Shown here: in pieces, positions 57,141-64,000 of the stretch
Numbering within the stretch: position 1 is the stretch's first letter
Layout: every line of letters begins with the position of its first letter
Notes under the pieces: model-generated
The model's database searches: none
Told to the model about the DNA's origin: nothing
The model's input: only the letters and a program-made list of their open reading frames with translations
Made by a program: the position numbers and the translations under genes
Assembly (NCBI GenBank): GCA_947683425.1
Contig: CANTUQ010000051.1
Coordinates: forward strand, 186,001 to 250,000
Direction of reading: 5' to 3'
DNA length: 64,000 bases
Source: Excoecaria cochinchinensis
Lineage: Eukaryota > Streptophyta > Magnoliopsida > Malpighiales > Euphorbiaceae

Positions 57141-58359
57141 ACAAAGAGAACTTACCGGCAATCACTTCGGGAGCATTATGTTCCTCTCGGGCCTTCATAG
57201 CACAGGCCCTGCCAGCCGTCGGCACAGGGCGATCCACTGATTCTGAGGGTTCTCTCTCTCGGGCTCGACCGCGCTGACCCCTACCTCTTCCCCGATTACG
57301 GCTTCCTTGGGGTGTATTGGACCCAGCTCGACTAGCTTCCTACTGTCCTGATGGATCTCCATACTGACTTGGAAAATTCGCAAGAAGATGGTCCGTAGAA
57401 CCACATCTGAAACAACCTCCTGTTAACCATCGACACTCACCCCAATGTTGTTTATTGCAATGAGTACATCGGGGAGTGCTATCTCCTCTACCTGTGCCCG
57501 CTCCCCTGGAAGAACCCTGTCTCCTCCCTCTAGGGGCCGGACTAGCTACAGACTCATCAGCAAAGTTTCCTTGCGATTCCCTCGGCCTCTTGCCTGAAGA
57601 AGAGCCACCTCTTGTAGACTTCCTTCTTTGAGCTTTCTCTCTCAGAATATTCTCAGAACGTTCTGCCCTCAAGGCTGCTTGAACCAACTGATAATACTTC
57701 ACATTCGGAGCCGACATCAAAGAGATTAACATCACCTTCAAAGACTCATTCAAGCCTGATTCAAAATGCTGACATCTGAACTCATCTGTGAGAACCCTGG
57801 ACGGTGCATACTTACTAAGCTTGTTAAACTCATTTTCATACTCGGCCACCGACATCATTCTTTGCTTGAGAGTTAGAAACTGTGCCCACTTGGCATCCTT
57901 ATATGCTTTAGTTACATACCGGTTCTGGAACTCACTCTCGAAAAATTCCCATGTAATCAGTTCAGGAACCTGCGGTTGACTAGCCACTAGCCTCCACCAA
58001 TCATAAGCAGAGCCTTGCAACAGAGACAATGCACACTCCACTTCTTGCTCAGGTGGACATCTTATCTCCCTAAGTACTCTGGATGTCTTCTCTATCCACA
58101 TCTCTGCCTTATCAGATTCGTCTATGCCAGTACCAAAGAAATCCTCTGCACCATGCTTTCTTAATTTCTCAATAGGGGCACTTGGTGCTGTTACTCTTTC
58201 AAGTACCCTCGTCATATTCTGAAGCACCGCCTCCAATGGTCCAATAGGCACCTCAGGTCGCCCCCTAGGAGGTTGTGCCGGACCAGAAACTGAGGGATCT
58301 TGCTCTTGGGGATTCGCACTTTTCACTGACCCCTCAAGCGATCCACGAACGGACTCCAT
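57141..58359 (-). pseudogene. gag of J
   Basis: The 339-residue frame from the ATG at 58359 has the retrotrans_gag domain (about residues 95-215, with DWWRLVASQPQVPELITWEF and FLTLKQRMMSVAEYENEF), a basic Arg/Gly/Ser region, and CTHCNKQHWGEC followed by a zinc knuckle CFRCGSTDHLLANF in which the last Cys is Phe. A TAG (57340-57342) ends it; the same frame goes on to about 57135 through an Arg/Gly-rich stretch. Confidence 0.88.
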
Positions 58360-58448
58360 AACTACAAAACATAAACGCAGTGCGCATCAGGCCAACACAA
58401 CTCCAACAAACTAACTAACACACTGAAACCCAGTAACATCTAAACCAC

Positions 58449-58460
58449 GCTCTGATACCA
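58449..58460 (-). other. Primer binding site of J (initiator Met tRNA type)
   Basis: GCTCTGATACCA on the plus strand is TGGTATCAGAGC on the minus strand, 5 bases from the LTR. Confidence 0.95.
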
Positions 58461-58465
58461 CCTAA

Positions 58466-60841
58466 TGTCACACCCCAACCTATACCATGGAGACTTCTCC
58501 TCGGATTAGAGGGAGAAGGATCCAAGTTAGATAGGAGTGGCACATCCCACTAGTACAAATAGGAAAACATCGCATACAAAGTGACATATCAGAGTTAAAG
58601 AAAAACTTTAAAAGAAAGAAGAGTGATACTGAACAAAGTGAATACTTTTATTAATATACAAAAGAGGTCTTTACATCTTACATCAGATTACAACAAAACA
58701 AAAAAAAAATAAAAGAAGATCAATAAACAAAAGTCCAAAGTACATTGTTTTGAAGGACTAACAAAACATTATATCTATTACAAAAGAAAGGAAAGCCTCT
58801 ACTACAAAACTTCAATCTCTAGTTGTGTTGGCCTTCCCGATGCGACACGCCCAGACCATGCGTACCCAAAACCTTCCACACCTACACGGATAAACACCCG
58901 TGCTAAGCGAAATCGCTTAGTGGGGAAACACAAATGCATAACCGCCACTCATAGTGATGACAACAGAAGGTACATGATAAAGGTACAATTACAGATATAG
59001 AATCATATATAGTTAATTCAAATATTTATATTATCATCCAAAATTCTTGTACAAGGACACACTAACACCTGCTTAATCATAATGAGTGGATAAGGAGTAC
59101 ACATAGATACTTGAGAGTATCGGTATCGTATTATAAACATATAGATACTCGAAGGTATCAAAACATTCCTTTTAATTTTTTTTTTGTTCCAAATTGTTTT
59201 CACATAGAATCTTAAGAAAGATTCAAACAGAAGGATTTCGAGGATCCGATCGGGGGACCTGATCAGGGTCCAAAATCGTACACATAGCTGCAGCAACACA
59301 TACTCTATTAGGCATGCCTAACTATCCACTTATCCGACATTAGCAGGTTATACGAAATCTTGTCAAGTTAACATACATATTATTCATTTAAATAGGTATT
59401 CAAGGCTTTAAATAAAAGAGTGCATGCAAAAGAAATCAAGTCATTAAGCAAAAAGGAGAAGAAAGTCAAGTTTGGAAGTTACGCCTGTCGCGCTCGCGAC
59501 AGAAGCCAAAATACACTTCCCCGCCTTATCTCGTGATCGCGAGTGACCTCGTGGTCGCGAGAGGGCGTGGGTGCTGCTCTCTGTCGCGCTCGCGAGAGTT
59601 GTCGCGTTCGCGACAGAAGCCAAACCTGCACATGCTCGGCGGGCGAGCACTCTGTCGCGCTCGCGACAGAGACCTTGGTCGAGCTCCTCGGCGCGACACC
59701 TCTCGCACCGGCGCGAGGGCTGAAACTTCCGAGCTCTGTCGCGCTCGCGACAGTGTCGCGATCGCGACAGATACGGGTTTTTCAGCTCTTACGCCCAATT
59801 TCTGCAGAAATCACATAAAAATCACATCCAAACTTCCAAAATGGATTCTAAACTTCAAAATTAAGCAATACAAGCATCCACAACTCATAACATAATTAAA
59901 ACCCATCTTTATCCCCATTTATCTTAATTAGATCAAGCCAAATGCATGCCCAATTCCAAGAAATTCCACAACAGTATATTTAACAACAATTGCAATTATT
60001 CACATGATTTCTTGCAAATCCTTCAACAATATTCATTCTCTAGCATCACATATCATGCTAATTTCAATTTAAGCTATACATATTCAATTCGTAACTCCAA
60101 TCGAAACTAAAAGTGCCAAAATCCAGCTCAAATCACAAATACATATATGAAACAAATGTTCCCAAACCTTATCTCCTCTGCTCCTACTCGTGAGCTCTGC
60201 TCCCGCTAGCGATTTCTTTCCCTTTTTCCGGTCTAGGAGACTCCTCTGAACCACAAACCCACAACAACTATAATTAATTTTATAATAACCCACATATACA
60301 TATATAATTATATCAAACCTAGAGAAGAGGAAGAAGAAGAATCTAAAACATCAATAACCCCTACTCACCTTTGAGCTCCAAAATCACAATCTAAACAACT
60401 CTAATTACTCAAATAAAGAAGAGGGAGCAAGATTGTGCAAAGAAAAGGAAGAACGAAGAAGAAGAAAAAGAAAAGAAGAGAGTGGCGTGAGGAAGGAGAA
60501 GAAGAACGGGAATCAAAAGGGAAAGCTGCCTTCTCTCTCTCTCTCAATTCCATTAAATGCTAACTTATCCCTTATGCCACATGTCACTCTCCCCATAGGA
60601 CAAATGCCCCCCTAACACACCCTACTCCCATACTCTAACACACACACAAAGCTTTCGCTTGCTCACACCCTACCTCCATACCTTCACTCTCACATTAACC
60701 TATCTCCTCTTCTTATACTACTACACACACACTTGTAAATTAAATAACTAATCCAAATTAACACGTACATGCAACACAAAAAAATAAACACATACAGACA
60801 CGGACAGGCTCAAACTACTGGGGTGGTTTTGGGGTGTTACA
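58466..60841 (-). repeat. 5' LTR of J
   Basis: Collinear with 51459-53804. It has about 20 extra bases near 60181 (a duplicated CTCCCGCT region) and one extra TCGCGA unit at 59750-59770, so the palindrome cluster varies in copy number between two LTRs of one element. Confidence 0.92.
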
Positions 60842-61965
60842 CCTCTCGCTGTGGTCGGCTCGACAGCCCACATCCTCTCGGTCACGCTTGCGACATAGTC
60901 ATGATTTTTAGCTCTTACGCGATTTTCTACAGAATTCCTCACTTTCAAAACACCCAAACTTCCAAACTCAAACATACATCAACCCAAACTTCATCTTACC
61001 TTCAAATAAGCCTTCCACCATCACATATAACATAAAACACCACTTAATTCTACAATTAACACAATCAAAATCATGCATTAACAAAATCAAGTTCTCAAGA
61101 ACACAAACCCAGAAATTTCAGCAAAAATACATTAAACTTCAAATTTACTTCAATAAATTATCATGCATGCATTATAACTCAACTCAAACCAATACCCATA
61201 ATATTAGCACTATAATAAACCTCATCAAACATCAAATTTCCCGAAATCTCATGCAAATACACAAATCACAAATATTCATCAAAATCAATTAATTCCCAAA
61301 CCTGAAATTCCTATGCTCCAACTCTATGAGCACCACTCCCACTAGCCTTCTCCTTTCCCTTGGGATCACGAGGAGGCTCAACTAATCAAGAACACCCAAA
61401 AATCATACAAACACAAAACCTAAATTAAAACCCAATCTAACCAAAATCGAGAACAATGGAAGAAGATGAAGAAGACGAAGAAGAAACCCATAATACTTAC
61501 CAATCAAAGCTCAAGGAATGATCAATTTCCACCACCAACACTTGAATCCATGCTAGGGCATAGAAATGGAGAGAAGAAGAGGCAAAGATAAGAGGAAACG
61601 GGAACAGCAATAAGAATGGTTGTCCCTCTTTTTCTCTCTCTTCTATTTATACCTCCTTTCAAAATGCTCTAGCCACATGTCACCCTTTGGTTGGTGGAAC
61701 TTGACCACTCACACCCAACAAACACACATGCTGCTACACACAAGACTAACCTTCATAATTCACACACTACAACCATATGCACATGCACATACTAACACAA
61801 CCCAATACACACACCCTACTAACATATATGCAACCACGCTATATTAAAACCCATAAAAATTCATTTTGCCCAAAATACCCATGACACATGCCAAAATACT
61901 CACACATGCACACATACCTATGGCAAACATGGCTCAAACTACTAAGAGGAGAACGGGGTGTTACA

Positions 61966-62640
61966 ACTCTCCCCTACTAATAAGAATTTTGTCCCCATAA
62001 TTCTTACCTGAACTGAACAAATGCGGATACTAAATCCTCATTATCGCCTCTGGTTCCCAAGTCCCTTCCTCGACTCCGTGATGTTGCCAAAGAACCTTGA
62101 CCAGAGGGACTTGCTTGCTTCTCAACTGTCTCACTTCCCACGCTAAAATAGTTTTCGGCTCTTCATCATAAGAGTAATCCGACTGAATCCAAATGTCTTG
62201 AACTGATAACACATGCGACGGATCCGATCTATATCGATGAAGCATCGAAACATGGAAAACATCATGCATCTTAGCCAACTCCATCGGTAAGGCCAACCTA
62301 TAGGCTACCGCACCAACTCTCTCTAAAATATCAAAAGGCCCAATGAACCGAGCACTAAGTTTACCTTTCTTGCCAAATTGCAATACTTTCATCCAAGGTG
62401 AAACCTTAAGGAAAACTTTATCCCCGACCTCAAACCGAATATCTTTTCTCTCCAAATTGGCATAGGATCTCTGTCTATCCTTAGCCACTTTTAGATTTCA
62501 CTGCACAACTCTAATCTTCTCTTCGATATCTCTGATCATCTCTGGCCCAATGAAAGATTGCTCGGTTAACTCTGTCCAACAAACCGGAGTCCTATACGGT
62601 GGACCATACAAAGCCTCAAAAGGTGACATCCCAATGTTGG
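61966..62640 (-). pseudogene. pol end of element I: integrase C-terminus and chromodomain
   Basis: On the minus strand, integrase C-terminal words from 62636 (GMSPFEALYG) lead through a stop near 62495 into a 152-residue frame (62488-62030) with FIGPFDILERVGAVAYRLALP, HDVFHVSMLHRYRSDPSHVL and a chromodomain QVPLVKVLWQHHGVEEGTWE. It parallels J closely but is a different Tekay family. The polypurine tract AGTAGGGGAGAGT (minus) lies at 61966-61980. K interrupts it at 62641. Confidence 0.88.
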
Positions 62641-64000
62641 TGTAATAGCCCTAATAACGGGTTAGTCATAAATAGTATTTTTTCTTGAGTGAATAGTGCT
62701 TTCGGGATGAATAGTACTTTTCAAAATCAAAAAATATTTTATTTGAACATTGGATAGAGCTCGTCAATACAAGTCTGTAGGCGCAAATTTCGTGTCAATC
62801 AGAGGTCAAACGAGTCCAGAATGGTTGAAACAGTAAACAAAGTATTTACTTCAGTGAAAAGAGGGCCTAAGTGGAACCCACTGAAAAGTGAAAAGTGGGC
62901 CCAGATGGGACCCACTAAAAAGTAAAATGTGGGTCTAGGTGGGGTCCACTGAATAGTAAATGTGGGACCATGATGACATAAGCGATGATATCAGTAATGT
63001 CATGATGATGAATAGTAACTGTATCCCCTAAAGTGTAACATCATCATTGACTGGGTCCCATTGAATAGTGACAGCATCTTTGACTAGTCTGTGAATAGTG
63101 TCTGTGGGTCCGTGAATAGTAACTGTGGGGCCCATAAAATAGTGACTCCGGGATGAATAGTACCCAAAAATATTTTATTTCACCATCAAAAAGAGAATGA
63201 AAAATGTAGTAAAATGGTGTAATCTGGTGTAAAAACGAGATCAAATAGGCTTCCAAAATTCAGTCTGAAGTTTCTTTGGTTCGGTTCGATTGACCCGACT
63301 GAACTTTGACAGAATTTTTATAAATAGTTAGAGTGGATAAAATTATCTACTGTAAGAGGATAAAATGCTTAGAATAATTTTTAGAAATTTATGACAACAT
63401 TAGAATTATATTTTACGGCAAAACCGGATTGAACCGAATTAGAACGATTTAAATGAACCGAACCCCAAACGGATTTTAATTGAGCTGAAATTTTGCATGG
63501 AGACTAATTTTAATATTATAAGAATGATGGAATTATTTGGGAGTGAAAATGAGTTCAAAAACATTAAATTTCACCAAAATAGTGAAAAATAACCCGAAAA
63601 TTGAAAATCAGACCAATCGGCTCAACAACTTTGGTCCGACCTAGTTGGGTCCAAATGGACCCATATAAGAGGACCTAAAAATCTAGAAATCCCCTTGGAT
63701 TCCATTTTTTTCAGCTCCCTCTTCCTCTCTTTGCCAAATTCACTCTCCTCTCTTTCTCACCAATTTTCTTTCATTTTTTCTTCATCTCACCTCAAGATCA
63801 AGCCTCTTTAACATAATTCAGCTCATCTAGAATCCATTGGTGGTCTTATAATTTCGTTTGAAGAAGTAAAAGTGGGTGAAATCTAGACTTGAAATTTGGG
63901 GGTAAAATTTAGGTAAGTGATTTAAGCGATTTTAATTTGGTTTTAAGGTTCCTAAGGGTACGCTAGGATGTTAATAAGACATTTATGAAGTTTGATTTTT
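62641..64000 (+). repeat. 5' part of plus-strand LTR K
   Basis: Starts TGTAATAGCCC at 62641 inside the integrase of I; GTTGG (62636-62640) is one half of the expected duplication. A U3-like region (62660-63170) has about ten GAATAGT words, followed by a TATA-like CATATAAG (63662-63669) and a pyrimidine-rich leader (63710-63790). It runs off the window. No gene. Confidence 0.75.

Larger units (their letters stand above)
51459..60841 (-). mobile_element. J: complete Tekay-type Ty3/gypsy element, minus strand
   Basis: LTRs at 51459-53804 (3') and 58466-60841 (5') differ by a few percent by eye. The duplication GCTCT/CCTCT (51454-51458, 60842-60846) has one change. Minus-strand order: 5' LTR, iMet primer site, gag, protease, RT, RNase H, integrase, chromodomain, polypurine tract, 3' LTR, 9.4 kb in all. 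Every part is recognisable, yet stops, frameshifts, loss of the protease active site and an RT catalytic change make it unable to move by itself. Confidence 0.93.
50413..61965 (-). repeat. 3' LTR of element I, split by J
   Basis: Left end TGTAACATCCCC at 50413, right end CGGGGTGTTACA at 61965; the polypurine tract and pol of I follow. Without J about 2.2 kb. It holds hairpins GGATCTT-AAAT-AAGATCC (50856-50873) and AGTTC-GCGAG-GAACT (50885-50899), a TCGCGA palindrome cluster (51172-51458, continuing 60842-60900), the GACATGTGGC box (61672-61681) and a TATA box TATAAATA on the minus strand (61645-61652). ATTAG (50408-50412) is one half of its duplication. Confidence 0.85.

Overview
This 64-kb window is plant heterochromatin built almost wholly from nested LTR retrotransposons. 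I find no intact host gene, tRNA or rRNA. The plant origin rests on Tekay-type Ty3/gypsy elements with chromodomains, Tat/Ogre-type gypsy elements with a second RNase H and an antisense plant-mobile-domain-like ORF, a Ty1/copia element, iMet-type primer sites and TGTAACACC...GTTACA LTR ends. The species cannot be told. Element letters are mine; percent identities are by eye.

Layout. 1-201: 3' end of a family-B LTR inside the 5' LTR of element A. 202-5407: A (+), with a 4.0-kb 3' LTR but only 1 kb of non-coding interior. 5408-6417: fragment of a minus-strand LTR (C) that A interrupts. 6418-6739 and 42531-42945: two pieces of one plus-strand LTR (G). 6740-42525: D, a roughly 5-kb minus-strand solo LTR with target-site duplication (TSD) ATATG, split by two later insertions. 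The first is E (8179-36309, TSD CATAT), a Tat/Ogre-like giant element with decayed gag-PR-RT-RH-RH-INT, a captured sense ORF and an antisense ORF. E's 5' LTR is itself split by F (24100-34426, TSD GCGYC), a gag-only relative. The second is a solo LTR of family B (38518-41084, TSD ATAAA).

42946-46460: Ty1/copia pol-gag relic (L, minus), interrupted by G. This gives a five-deep nest L>G>D>E>F. 46463-48272: probable L LTR and/or older DNA, ending in a tandem array rich in CACGTG boxes. 48273-50412: partial minus-strand LTR H. 50413-62640: element I (minus; 3' LTR and pol end) carrying the complete Tekay element J (51459-60841, TSD [G/C]CTCT). 62641-64000: start of a plus-strand LTR, K, inserted in the integrase of I.

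Three signals go beyond routine transposon annotation. (1) Several LTR families share GC-rich palindrome clusters, arrays of short hairpins (several with UNCG-type tetraloops) and a twin hairpin whose stems covary between families. (2) E has an internal divergent promoter region: two outward-facing TATA boxes flanking the same GC motif used in its LTR, between the captured sense ORF and the antisense ORF. (3) An 80-90-bp tandem array carries seven perfect CACGTG boxes with CCAAT and TGGGCC motifs. All coding regions are broken, often by TAG at likely former CAG codons, as expected from deamination of methylated CHG sites.
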